From: Ruegeria_B marisflavi
Lineage (GTDB): Bacteria > Pseudomonadota > Alphaproteobacteria > Rhodobacterales > Rhodobacteraceae
Length of the DNA: 64,000 nt
Reading direction: 5' to 3'
Assembly (NCBI RefSeq): GCF_025673445.1
Contig: NZ_JAOVQN010000012.1
Span: forward strand, 62,001 to 126,000
Shown: piece after piece, positions 8,234-16,900 of the stretch
Numbering within the stretch: the stretch's first letter is position 1
How the letters are laid out: every line of letters begins with the position of its first letter
Translations under genes and position numbers: made by a program
The notes under the pieces: generated by a model
Told to the model about the DNA's origin: nothing
What the model saw: only the letters and a program-made list of their open reading frames with translations
Databases searched by the model: none

Positions 8234-8284
8234 CATATGCTCAAACTTGCCGCGCGAATGCGCCGCATCCGCTGTTAGCGCCAA

Positions 8285-8692
8285 ATGGGCCAAATGGACA
8301 TATTCAACCAAATGGTTGACGATCCTTTCGCCATATGTTTCTGGCAAGACATGCCTGAACCGCTTGACGACGTCTTTGCCGCCCTCGCCGACCCTACCCG
8401 GCGCGCCATCCTCGCGATGCTGCTTGAGGATGACATGGCCGTGACAGACGTCGCCGAACCCTTTGAGATGTCCTTGGCCGCGATCTCGAAGCATCTGGTC
8501 ATACTGACCCGCGCCGGGCTGATCAGCCAGGAAAAGCGGGGCCGGGTGAAATGGTGCAAGCTGGAACCGGACTCGCTGCGCGCGGCCAGCGTCTGGATGC
8601 AGGGGTTCGGCCAGTTCGAACCGGTGAACCTGGACGCGTTCGAGCGGTTCCTGGAAACCGAGTTGGGCGAGGATGCCCAGCCCGACAGCTAG
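8285..8692 (+). CDS. ArsR-family transcriptional regulator (SdpR-like)
   Basis: Winged-helix regulator, up to 135 residues. The core is DDVFAALADPTRRAILAML, then the recognition region EMSLAAISKHLVILTRAGLI and the wing EKRGRVKWCKL. It lacks the ELCVCDL metal site of ArsR/SmtB, so a metal ligand is unlikely; the family that starts with LADPTRRAIL usually sits next to SRPBCC or DoxX-like genes, but none is adjacent here. Three in-frame ATGs (8285, 8294, 8312) each lie inside a CAAATGG repeat, and another at 8351 directly precedes the domain. The true start is therefore uncertain and no strong ribosome site helps. Confidence 0.85.
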   Translation: MGQMDIFNQMVDDPFAICFWQDMPEPLDDVFAALADPTRRAILAMLLEDDMAVTDVAEPFEMSLAAISKHLVILTRAGLISQEKRGRVKWCKLEPDSLRAASVWMQGFGQFEPVNLDAFERFLETELGEDAQPDS

Positions 8693-8705
8693 GTGGTGGC
8701 ACCGG

Positions 8706-9611
8706 TCAGGCCGCCGCCCTTCGAACCGGGCTTTCCAGAAGCATAAGCAGCGCGATTGCCGTCATGGCGATGCCAATCAGGACCAGACCCGTCGGCACAC
8801 CATTACCCAGCGCCATTTCCCAGCAGATCACCCAGCTTGGCGTCAGATAAGTATATGCCATCACCTTGGCCGAAGGCAGCCGGAGCGTTGCGTATTGCAA
8901 CAGCACAAATGTCATGGCGCTGGCACAGATCGCCACATAGAGAAGTCCGATCCAGACGATCGCGGGCAAATGCATCCAGTCGGTCGCGCGAATATCCTGC
9001 CAGCCATAGATCGTCAGGATCACGCAACCTGCTAGCAGCATCCCAAGAGTAAAGACAACCGCCGGTTCACCCCGATTCAGCTTGCGCACCATCGGTGTAT
9101 AAACAGCGTGCGCGATACACCCGTAGAAATAGATGACCTCACCCCGACCGATCTCGAAGGCGCGAAAAGCGGACCAATCGGCGCGAAAGATCACCCAAAG
9201 CGCCCCTGTCGCCCCGATGGCAAGCGCCAGTGCCATCCGCGTTGTCGTGACCTGTTTCAACAGGAACCACCCGGCCAGCGCCGACAGGATCGGGGTCAGG
9301 GTAAAGACCGCCGCCGCACTGACCGGCGGCGCGGTCTTCAGCCCTTCGAACATCATCACGAAATAAGCAGCAAAAAGGCCGCCCAGAACGAAATACCGCC
9401 AGGGCGCATGCAGCGCGCTGCGCGGCACTCCGGTGGTGACCGAGGCGACGCCCGCAATCACCATCACTGCCAGGGCGAACCGGGCCGCGTTCAAGGCCGC
9501 CGGCGCAATCTCGTTGGCGACCATGGACCCCAACGAAAAACTGCCCGCCACCAGAGCCGAAAAGCACAACATCGCAAGATGCCCGCGTCCCTCGGGGCTC
9601 AGCCCACCCAT
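8706..9611 (-). CDS. DMT-superfamily EamA transporter
   Basis: Ten-helix drug/metabolite exporter, 301 residues, with two EamA repeats of about 140 residues (first from ALVAGSFSLGSMVANEI, second from FEIGRGEVIYFYGCIAHAVYT). The start at ATG 9611 has AGGAAG upstream and lies inside the last codons of the LysR gene, a 13-bp overlap that implies translational coupling. Longer in-frame starts would read through the LysR coding sequence and are rejected. Substrate unknown; members export amino acids, nucleosides or drugs. The LysR protein probably regulates it and the divergent azoreductase. Confidence 0.88.
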   Translation of the reverse strand: MGGLSPEGRGHLAMLCFSALVAGSFSLGSMVANEIAPAALNAARFALAVMVIAGVASVTTGVPRSALHAPWRYFVLGGLFAAYFVMMFEGLKTAPPVSAAAVFTLTPILSALAGWFLLKQVTTTRMALALAIGATGALWVIFRADWSAFRAFEIGRGEVIYFYGCIAHAVYTPMVRKLNRGEPAVVFTLGMLLAGCVILTIYGWQDIRATDWMHLPAIVWIGLLYVAICASAMTFVLLQYATLRLPSAKVMAYTYLTPSWVICWEMALGNGVPTGLVLIGIAMTAIALLMLLESPVRRAAA

Positions 9612-10477
9612 GTTTGCGCTTCCTGTTTCAGAAATTTGAGGAAGCTCTGAACCTTGGGCGTCCTGTGCAGGTCGACATGTGTCACCAGCCAAAGCTTGCC
9701 CGCCCATTCGTCCTGGGACGGCATCATCTCTATCAACTCGGGATGCCGCGCCGCCTCCCAGCGCGGCACAAAACCGATACCCGCTCCGGCAAGAACGGCC
9801 TGCTGGATTGATGCATTGTCCGAGCACCGGAACACGATCTTGTCCGCCGGGGCGTTCTGCCTCAACCAGATGTGAAAGGGGGCCCGGCTGTTTTCGTCGT
9901 CGCTGCCGACAAAGACATGGTTCTTCATGTCTTCCACTCCGTCAAGGCTGCCGTGCTTCTCGACATAGTCCTTGCTGGCATAGAGCCCCGCTTCCTGAGA
10001 GACGAAGGGCTGAACCACGTTATCCGGCTGGTCCGGCACGCGCCCGGCCCGGATCGCCACATGTGCCTCGCCATATTCCAGCCGGAAAAGACGGGCCCCC
10101 GTCAGAAACCGCACGATCAATCCGGGGTGCTGGCGTTGAAAAGCGGTGAGCACCGGCACCACCAATGGCGCCAGCGACTCGAGCGATGTCAGGACCAGTT
10201 CTCCCGAGACATCGTCTCCGACCCCTTTCAGGCGGCCGACCAACTGGTTGAACTGGTCATCCGTGGCCTGCGCCACCCGCAACAGATCCAGACCGGCCTC
10301 TGTCGGCGTGTAACCACGGGCATGCCGCTGGAACAGCTTCACGCTCAATCGCGCCTCCAGCGCATCAATATGGCGGATGACGGTGGCGTGATGCACCCCC
10401 AGCACCTCTGCCGCGCCGCTTACCGTCCCCATCCGGGCCACCTGATAAGCGGTTCGAACCTCGTCCCAGTTTTCCAT
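9599..10477 (-). CDS. LysR-family transcriptional regulator
   Basis: A 292-residue LTTR. Winged helix at residues 1-65 (WDEVRTAYQVARMGTVSGAA, with HHATVIRHIDALEARL as recognition region), linker helix, then a periplasmic-binding-like effector domain from about 90. It is transcribed away from the azoreductase gene with a 116-bp shared control region that contains a dyad, the normal arrangement for LTTR control of a divergent target. The EamA exporter gene overlaps its 3' end, so regulator and exporter are one transcription unit. The inducer cannot be told from sequence; quinones or azo compounds would fit the azoreductase. Confidence 0.9.
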   Translation of the reverse strand: MENWDEVRTAYQVARMGTVSGAAEVLGVHHATVIRHIDALEARLSVKLFQRHARGYTPTEAGLDLLRVAQATDDQFNQLVGRLKGVGDDVSGELVLTSLESLAPLVVPVLTAFQRQHPGLIVRFLTGARLFRLEYGEAHVAIRAGRVPDQPDNVVQPFVSQEAGLYASKDYVEKHGSLDGVEDMKNHVFVGSDDENSRAPFHIWLRQNAPADKIVFRCSDNASIQQAVLAGAGIGFVPRWEAARHPELIEMMPSQDEWAGKLWLVTHVDLHRTPKVQSFLKFLKQEAQTWVG

Positions 10478-10514
10478 TCGACAATTAATCCATCTGTGCG
10501 CACGTCAACATAAG

Positions 10515-10543
10515 ATGTGATTTTTCCAGCGTTGCGTTCACAT
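10515..10543. promoter_or_regulatory. Dyad in the LysR/azoreductase intergenic region
   Basis: ATGTGA (10515-10520) and TCACAT (10538-10543) form an inverted repeat whose arms start 23 bp apart. It lies about 50 bp from the azoreductase start and 40 bp from the LysR start. Size and position suit an LTTR recognition region, but the T-N11-A core is not clear. Confidence 0.3.
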
Positions 10544-10593
10544 TTGCAATAACCAATTTCACCCCATCGCATACAAATCTCAAAGGGGTTCCA

Positions 10594-11175
10594 ATGACTC
10601 AGACCGTTCTGCATATCGACGCATCCGCCCGCCGCCAGGGTTCGACGACCCGAGATCTTTCGGCCGACATCGTCAGTCGGCTTACCCCGGCGCGCATCAT
10701 CCGCCGCGATTTGTCCACGCCCCTGCCCCTGCTGACCGAAGCCTGGGTCGATGCCAACTTCACCCCGGCGGACAGCCGGACCGATGAGCAGCGCAAGACA
10801 CTCGCCCTGTCGGATCAACTGGTGCAGGAGCTGAAGGACGCCGACACGATCGTTATCGGCCTACCGATCTACAACTTCTCGGTGCCCGCCGCATTCAAGG
10901 CCTGGATCGACCTTGTCGCCCGTGCGGGTGTGACCTTTGCCTATTCCGAAAACGGGCCCAGGGGTCTGCTGACCGGGAAACGGGCCATCCTTGCGGTGGC
11001 GTCCGGCGGGACAGCGGTGGATTCCGACATCGACTTTGCCACCGGCTATGCCCGTCATGTGCTGGGCTTCATCGGGATCACCGAAGTCAGCGTGATCGCC
11101 GCAGACCGCATGGCCGTCGATCCCGAGGCCGCTCTGACCTCAGCCCGGACCCAGATCGGTCAGCTCGCCGCCTGA
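10594..11175 (+). CDS. azoR: FMN-dependent NADH-azoreductase
   Basis: Flavodoxin-fold quinone/azo reductase of 193 residues. It shows the N-terminal strand and phosphate loop (LHIDASARRQGSTTRDLS), the flavin-contact segment PIYNFSVPAAFKAWIDLVARAGVTF at about 90-114, and the glycine-rich VASGGT near 133. The family reduces quinones and azo dyes by two-electron transfer using FMN and NADH and protects from quinone stress. The start ATG has AAAGGGG upstream. It is divergent from a LysR regulator, which probably induces it. Confidence 0.9.
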   Translation: MTQTVLHIDASARRQGSTTRDLSADIVSRLTPARIIRRDLSTPLPLLTEAWVDANFTPADSRTDEQRKTLALSDQLVQELKDADTIVIGLPIYNFSVPAAFKAWIDLVARAGVTFAYSENGPRGLLTGKRAILAVASGGTAVDSDIDFATGYARHVLGFIGITEVSVIAADRMAVDPEAALTSARTQIGQLAA

Positions 11176-11245
11176 CCGCTCTGGCAATTGTCGGCGCCGC
11201 GCGCAATGATCGCGTGCGGCGCAGATGATCCGAGAGGGAACGGGT

Positions 11246-11992
11246 ATGAAGAAGATCGGGATTTTGGGCGGCGTCGGCTGGCCCTCGACCATAGACTACT
11301 ATCGCGCTATCGCCGAGGGCGCCGGTCGGTTCTTTGCCAGCCGCGGTCACACCAGGCCGCTGCCCATCCCGCGCATGACCATCGAATCGGTGACACAGTC
11401 CCAGACACGCGCGCTGCGCGGCCGGGCTGGCGATGAGCGCAGCTGGTCCGGCTTTGACGCCGTATTCCGCGATGCCTTGCTTACCCTTCAGAATGCCGGC
11501 TGCGATTTCGCCATTATCGCTTCCAACACGCCCCACGCGCGGCTGCACGCGATCCAGCTGGGCGTCTCCATGCCGATCCTGTCGATATTCGACGCAACTG
11601 CCGAGGCCACGGCCCAAACCGGGCTGACCCGCGCGCTGGTTCTGGGAACGACCGTGACCATGCAGGCCCGCGACTATGCCAATACCCTGTCAGGCTTCGG
11701 CATTACGGCCAATGACCCGCTAAGCGACATTGAGATTGCCGAGATGCAGGCCCTGATCGACGAAGACCTCTATGCCGGTGTTTCGCCGCATGCGCGGGAC
11801 AAGCTCCTTGCCTATTGTGACCGACATGCCACCCCGGGCACCGCGATCCTACTGGCCTGTACCGAACTGCCGCTGGCCTTTCCCCGACATGTCGATGACG
11901 TAACGTTCAGCGCAGGTGGGCATCTTTTCGTCAATCCGTCGGCTGCGCATGTCACCGCAGCCCTGAAATTGGCCTTAGAGGGCGAAAACTAA
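11246..11992 (+). CDS. Aspartate/glutamate racemase-family protein
   Basis: Asp/Glu racemase superfamily, 248 residues from ATG 11246 (MKKIGILGGVGWPSTIDYYR). The second catalytic cysteine is present (C205 in LLACTELPL), but the first site, normally CNT, reads SNTPH with Ser93. Enzymes with one cysteine and Thr/Ser opposite are known from the E. coli L-Asp/Glu-specific racemase and act asymmetrically. The product may therefore prefer one enantiomer or be a relative with another substrate. An upstream in-frame start at 11225 lacks a ribosome site; GAGAGGG precedes 11246. It lies 70 bp after the azoreductase on the same strand. Confidence 0.82.
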   Translation: MKKIGILGGVGWPSTIDYYRAIAEGAGRFFASRGHTRPLPIPRMTIESVTQSQTRALRGRAGDERSWSGFDAVFRDALLTLQNAGCDFAIIASNTPHARLHAIQLGVSMPILSIFDATAEATAQTGLTRALVLGTTVTMQARDYANTLSGFGITANDPLSDIEIAEMQALIDEDLYAGVSPHARDKLLAYCDRHATPGTAILLACTELPLAFPRHVDDVTFSAGGHLFVNPSAAHVTAALKLALEGEN

Positions 11993-12008
11993 ACCAAGCT
12001 GGAATGGC

Positions 12009-12566
12009 TTAGGCGTGCCCAGCGCTGGCTGACAACAGTAGCGCATCAATGCCCAACGTCTTCAATGCCGCTTCCCATTTCTCCCCGTCCGGAGTGTTGA
12101 AAACCAGATCACTTTCGGCTTCGGTGGTGAGCCAACCATTGTCAGAAATCTCTGCCTCCAACTGACCCGGCCCCCAGCCGGAATACCCAAGCATCAGCGC
12201 CCTTCGCGCGGGGCCATGGCCATTTGCGATATCTTCAAGGATGTCGAGCGTCGCAGTCATGCTGAAACCGTCTGACACTTTTAGAGAATGCAGATTTGCC
12301 GCATAGTCGGACGAATGCAGCACGAAACCCCGCCCGGTCTCGACCGGTCCACCAAACCGCACTGCGGCCTGAGCCACAGCCGGGTCCTCGCAAGCCATAT
12401 CCATCTGTGACAGAAGGTCGGCCAAGCGCAGATCGGAGGGTTTGTTGACAATCAGACCCATCGCGCCGTCCGCTCCATGGCTACACATGAAGATGACGGA
12501 TCGGTCAAATCGAGGGTCGCCCATGCCAGGCATGGCGATCAGCAGTTTTCCGGTCAGGTCCAGCAT
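12009..12566 (-). CDS. YqgE/AlgH family protein
   Basis: A 185-residue protein of the conserved DUF179 family. It opens with LTGKLLIAMPGMGDPRFDRSV and carries the family motif MGLIVNKP near residue 36 and FGGPVETGRGFVLHS near 70. A structure is known for the family but no reaction is established; in pseudomonads AlgH has been linked to alginate and virulence gene regulation. It is convergent with the racemase gene, separated by 16 bp, and divergent from the DsbD-alpha-like gene. Confidence 0.9.
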   Translation of the reverse strand: MLDLTGKLLIAMPGMGDPRFDRSVIFMCSHGADGAMGLIVNKPSDLRLADLLSQMDMACEDPAVAQAAVRFGGPVETGRGFVLHSSDYAANLHSLKVSDGFSMTATLDILEDIANGHGPARRALMLGYSGWGPGQLEAEISDNGWLTTEAESDLVFNTPDGEKWEAALKTLGIDALLLSASAGHA

Positions 12567-12707
12567 TGATGGTCATGTCTCCTTGCCACTCAACAATGGG
12601 GTTCGGCGCTGCGCGGTGCAAGCAGTTGCCCGCCAGCCGCGCGGAAATTGCACAGCTTAAACCGATCGTGACTTGGCAAATGCAGGATGCAGGGCCATCT
12701 TTAGTGC

Positions 12708-13520
12708 ATGAACCGCACATTGCTCGGCGCACTCGCCATCGCATCTCTAAGCTTTTCGTGGGCTGTGCCTTCCAGGGCCGCCGGCCTGGATGATTTTGTA
12801 CAGGTCGATATCCTCGACGGCGGCATGACAGCGCGCGGCACCGTTCTGGGCGCGATCCGGCTGACCCTCGCCGACGGGTGGAAAACCTATTGGCGCGCAC
12901 CGGGCGAGGCGGGAATTCCGCCCAGTTTCAACTGGAGCGGATCGCGCAATGTCGGCGAACTGACAATCACATGGCCGGCACCGCATGTGTTCGAGCAAAG
13001 CGGTCTGCGCTCAATCGGTTACAAGGATCAAGTGGTCCTGCCGATCGAGATTACCCCCCGGAAGGCCGGACAACCGGTCCGGCTCAAGGGCGAGATGGAC
13101 TTTGGCGTGTGCAAGGATATTTGCGTGCCTGCAAGCCGGAACATCGACCATACGCTGGACGCCAACGCCCCCCGCAACCCGGCGATTGCCGCTGCGCTGG
13201 CGCAACGGCCCTACTCGGCCAGCGAGGCCGGGGTACGCTCGGCGACCTGTCGGCTAATGCCCACCGGCAATGGCATGCAGATCGAGGCCGAGATCACTCT
13301 GCCCCATACCGGCGGCAGCGAACTGGCCGTTTTCGAACCCAGCGACCCAACCCTTCGGGCTACCGAGGCCGAGACGCGCCGTCAGGGAAACACATTATAC
13401 GCCCGGTCCGAGATCCTGAACGCCGCCGGCGGCGCCTTCGCGCTGGACCGATCGCAGATGCGGATCACCGTTCTCGGCAGCAAGCACGCGGTCGACATCT
13501 TGGGCTGTCTGCCGGGGTAA
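12708..13520 (+). CDS. Secreted DsbD/ScsB alpha-domain protein (stand-alone)
   Basis: A 270-residue protein with a Sec signal peptide (MNRTLLGALAIASLSFSWAVPSRA). The body is a DsbD N-terminal immunoglobulin-like domain: GWKTYWRAPGEAGIPPSFNW, then DFGVCKDICVPAS near residue 127-139, where the C-x3-C pair is the thiol site that passes electrons to periplasmic partners in ScsB/DsbD. No transmembrane beta domain or thioredoxin gamma domain follows, so it cannot shuttle electrons from the cytoplasm alone. It may work with a CcdA-like protein encoded elsewhere. A NUDIX gene follows 3 bp later. Confidence 0.82.
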   Translation: MNRTLLGALAIASLSFSWAVPSRAAGLDDFVQVDILDGGMTARGTVLGAIRLTLADGWKTYWRAPGEAGIPPSFNWSGSRNVGELTITWPAPHVFEQSGLRSIGYKDQVVLPIEITPRKAGQPVRLKGEMDFGVCKDICVPASRNIDHTLDANAPRNPAIAAALAQRPYSASEAGVRSATCRLMPTGNGMQIEAEITLPHTGGSELAVFEPSDPTLRATEAETRRQGNTLYARSEILNAAGGAFALDRSQMRITVLGSKHAVDILGCLPG

Positions 13521-13523
13521 CGC

Positions 13524-13943
13524 ATGGAGCAACGGCCGCTTGTCGGCGCCCTCGCCGTTGTCCTTCACGACAACCATGTTCTTCTGGCCCAACGCGGCAA
13601 GGACCCGGGCCGTGGTCTATGGGGGTTCCCTGGTGGCCATGTGGAATGGGGCGAAACCGTGCGCGATGCCGCCATTCGCGAATTGTTCGAGGAAACCGGC
13701 ATTAGCGCTCGCCCGCAACGTTACCTTACACATTTCGACCTGATCCGGCGCGGCGACAGCGGCGAAACCCTGGTGCATTACCTGTTGGTCAGTGTTCTGT
13801 GCCGTTATGTCGAGGGCGATCCGCGCGGCGGAGACGACGCGCTGGATGCCAGATGGGTGCATATCGACGATGTCCGGCAAGGCACATTGCCCCTGCTTGA
13901 CCGGGTCGCCGAGCTTTTGAGCATCGCTCTTCGCGACGGTTGA
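13524..13943 (+). CDS. NUDIX hydrolase
   Basis: A 139-residue NUDIX enzyme. The catalytic box lies at about residues 37-60, with the magnesium-binding core RELFEETGI intact; the preceding GLWGFPGG is typical of MutT/ADP-ribose-type members. The family hydrolyses nucleoside diphosphates linked to other groups; this short form resembles MutT-like 8-oxo-dGTP or NADH/ADP-sugar hydrolases and cannot be assigned further. It is 3 bp downstream of the DsbD-alpha-like gene and convergent with the RND pump. Confidence 0.88.
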   Translation: MEQRPLVGALAVVLHDNHVLLAQRGKDPGRGLWGFPGGHVEWGETVRDAAIRELFEETGISARPQRYLTHFDLIRRGDSGETLVHYLLVSVLCRYVEGDPRGGDDALDARWVHIDDVRQGTLPLLDRVAELLSIALRDG

Positions 13944-13952
13944 ACCGGTAAC

Positions 13953-16900
13953 CTACTGCGACTGCCGTCGGGCTCGACGGGCCAGCACCAGACCAGAAAC
14001 CGCCATTGCCAACAGGGTCAACGCAAATGCCCCTGCGACGAACAGGGCCATGCCCGCGACCATGGGGGGCCTGTCTGCGATTTTCGGCACGATTTCGACA
14101 AGGCGCGGGGGCAAAGACCCAAAGACCGCTGGCCAGACAACCGTCACGCCAAGCCAGCCAAGCGTCGATATTCCGCATGTGACAACTGCCCAGCGCGCCA
14201 ACCTGTCCGGCCCGCGCAGCGCACGTTTCAGCGCGGTCAGCGGCCGCACCACATCATTCTGAATTGCAAGCAGGGCAGGCACAACCAGCAGTACGAGCAG
14301 CACACCAAACCCCAACCCGTAAACCAGGGTGATCACGGTCGGCTTCAGGAACTGCGCCTGCTGCGAGCTCTCATAAAGCAGCGGCGCAAGACCCAGCACC
14401 GTTGTGAGCGAGGTCAGCAGAACCGGCCGCAACCGATCAGCTGTGCCGTCGATGATAGAGGGGAGCAGTCCGCGCGTTTCGGCATATTCGTCAATTGTCG
14501 TCACCAGAACGATCGAGTCGTTGATGATGATCCCGGTCATCCCCAGAAGCCCCACAACCGTGAACATGCTGAGCGGCACTTCCCAGATGTAGTGGCCCCA
14601 GATCGTTCCCACCAGCCCGAACGGAATGATCGCCATCACCACCAAGGGCCGGGTCCAACTGGCAAAGACCCAGGCCAGTACCAGGTAGATGCCGGTCAGG
14701 CAAAGGATCACGCCCGAGGCCGCCTCGGTCAGGAAGGTGTCCTCTTGTTCGCTCAGCCCCGCCAGCCTCCATTCGACCTGACGTTCGCTGGCGATCCGTG
14801 GCAGGATCTCGGTTTCCAGCGCCGTCGAGATCTCGGCCGCCCGCGCCGGATCGTCTTCGGAAATATCGCCGGTGACCGAAACGACCCGAATGCCGTTTTC
14901 CCGTTTCACCGTGGAAAACCCGGTGCGCTGGGTGACCGAAACGATGTCGGCGAGCGGAACATACACACCTTGCGGTGTCCGCATCAGCGTCCGTTCCAGG
15001 AAATCGGCGGTCAGCTCGTTCTCTGGCAGTTCGACCCGGATTTGTGCGCTACGCGGCCCGTCGGGATAGGTCGCCGCCTCGATCCCGTTCAGCCGCGCCC
15101 TAAGCGCCCGGCCCAGCGCGTCAACCGTAAAGCCCAGCGCCTGACCCTGCGCTGTCAGGTCCAATACAATCTCTTCCTTGTCATAGCTCAGATCGTCCTC
15201 GACCCCAGAAACCTCCGGGTACCGCGCCAGTGCGGTTTGCAGATCCTCAGCGGCCGATTTCAGCACCTGCGCCGAGGCGCCATAGAACTGCACGTCAAGC
15301 GCATCGCCACCCGGCCCCGACCGCCAGCCGCGAAAACTGAGCGTTTCGACCTTGGAATGCCGGTTCACGAAATCCTGCAACTCTCCGACAAAGGCAAAGC
15401 TGGAATAGGGGCGTTCGTCCGCGTCGATCAATTCGATCGAGATTCCGCCCAGCAGATCCGCATCCTTGGTGTCGGAACCGGCCAGCCCGGGCCCTGCGTT
15501 TCCGCCGATCTCGGCCATCACAAAGTCGATCGGGTTACGGCCGTGGCGCTCTTCATAGATGCGGCCAAGCTCCTCGGTGGAGCGCTGCAACTCGTGCATC
15601 ATCGCCATCGTATCTTCACGCGTGGCGCCCTCGACCATGCTGAAATTGCCGGTGACCGAGCCGCGTTCGGGCGCGTTAAAGAACCGCCACTGCACATCGC
15701 CGGTGATGAACAGCGCCGCCTGGCTGGCCAGAACTGTCACCGTGCCCGCCAGAACGACATAGCGCGCCCGCACGACCCAGCCCACGAAACGGCGAAACAG
15801 ATGGTCGCGCAGCCAGCGAAACCCCCTGTTCACCGCCCGGTTCGGCCAGTCATACCAATGTTCCTTGGCTGAATGCGCAATGGCATGGGACATGTGGTTG
15901 GGCAGGATCAGGAAACACTCAACCAGCGACGCGGCCAGCACGGCGATCACGGTGAACGGAATGTCCCCTATCAACTTTCCGAAATGCCCTCCGATTGCGG
16001 TAAGGCCGAAAAAGGCGATGATCGTGGTCAGCGTCGCGGCAAAGACCGGCATCGCCATGCGTCTTGCGGCGGTTTCCGCGGCAACGACCGGGTGCTCCCC
16101 CAGCCGCCGCGCCCGGAAATCGGCATGTTCCCCAACAACGATGGCATCATCCACCACGATGCCCAGCGTGATGATCAGCCCGAACAGCGACACCATGTTG
16201 ATCGTCAATCCAGCCGCATACATCAGGGCCACCGCAGCGAACATCGACGCCGGGATCCCCGCCGCCACCCAGAATGCCGTCCGCGCGTTCAGGAACAAAA
16301 ACAGCAACAGAACGACCAGTCCCAGCCCGACAAGCCCGTTGTCGACCAGAATGTTCAGACGGTCGGTGATTGCCTCGGCCCGGGTCCGGATCAGATCCAT
16401 GCTCACGCCCTGCGGCAGACCTGCCTCCATCACCTCGACCAACTCGGCGACCTGATGCTGAACCTTGATCGCATCGCCCTGATCCGATCGATCCACCCGG
16501 ACCGACATTGCAGGCTGGTCCCCGACCCAATAGCTCCGGTTGCGCGTGACCCCTTCGACCCGGATCGTCGCCACATCCGCAACGCGCAGCTTGGACCCAT
16601 CGGGGTTCGAGCGCAGGACGATCCCGCCGATCTCTTCGGGGCTGCGCTTCTCCACCCCGGTGCGGATACGTGCATTTGCACCTGTCACGTCGCCCGCCGG
16701 ATCACCTGTGACCTCGGCCGCAATCGCCGCCGCGATTTCGGACATGGATACATCATTGGCGATCAGCTTGGCCGATGGCACTTCGACCACCGTGCGCGGA
16801 GCGGCCAGACCCCGGATCGTGGTCCGTGTCACCCCGATCTCGAACAGCCGGACGATCAGCTCGTCGGTAAACCGGGCCAGTTGCTCGGGCGAGACGGGTC

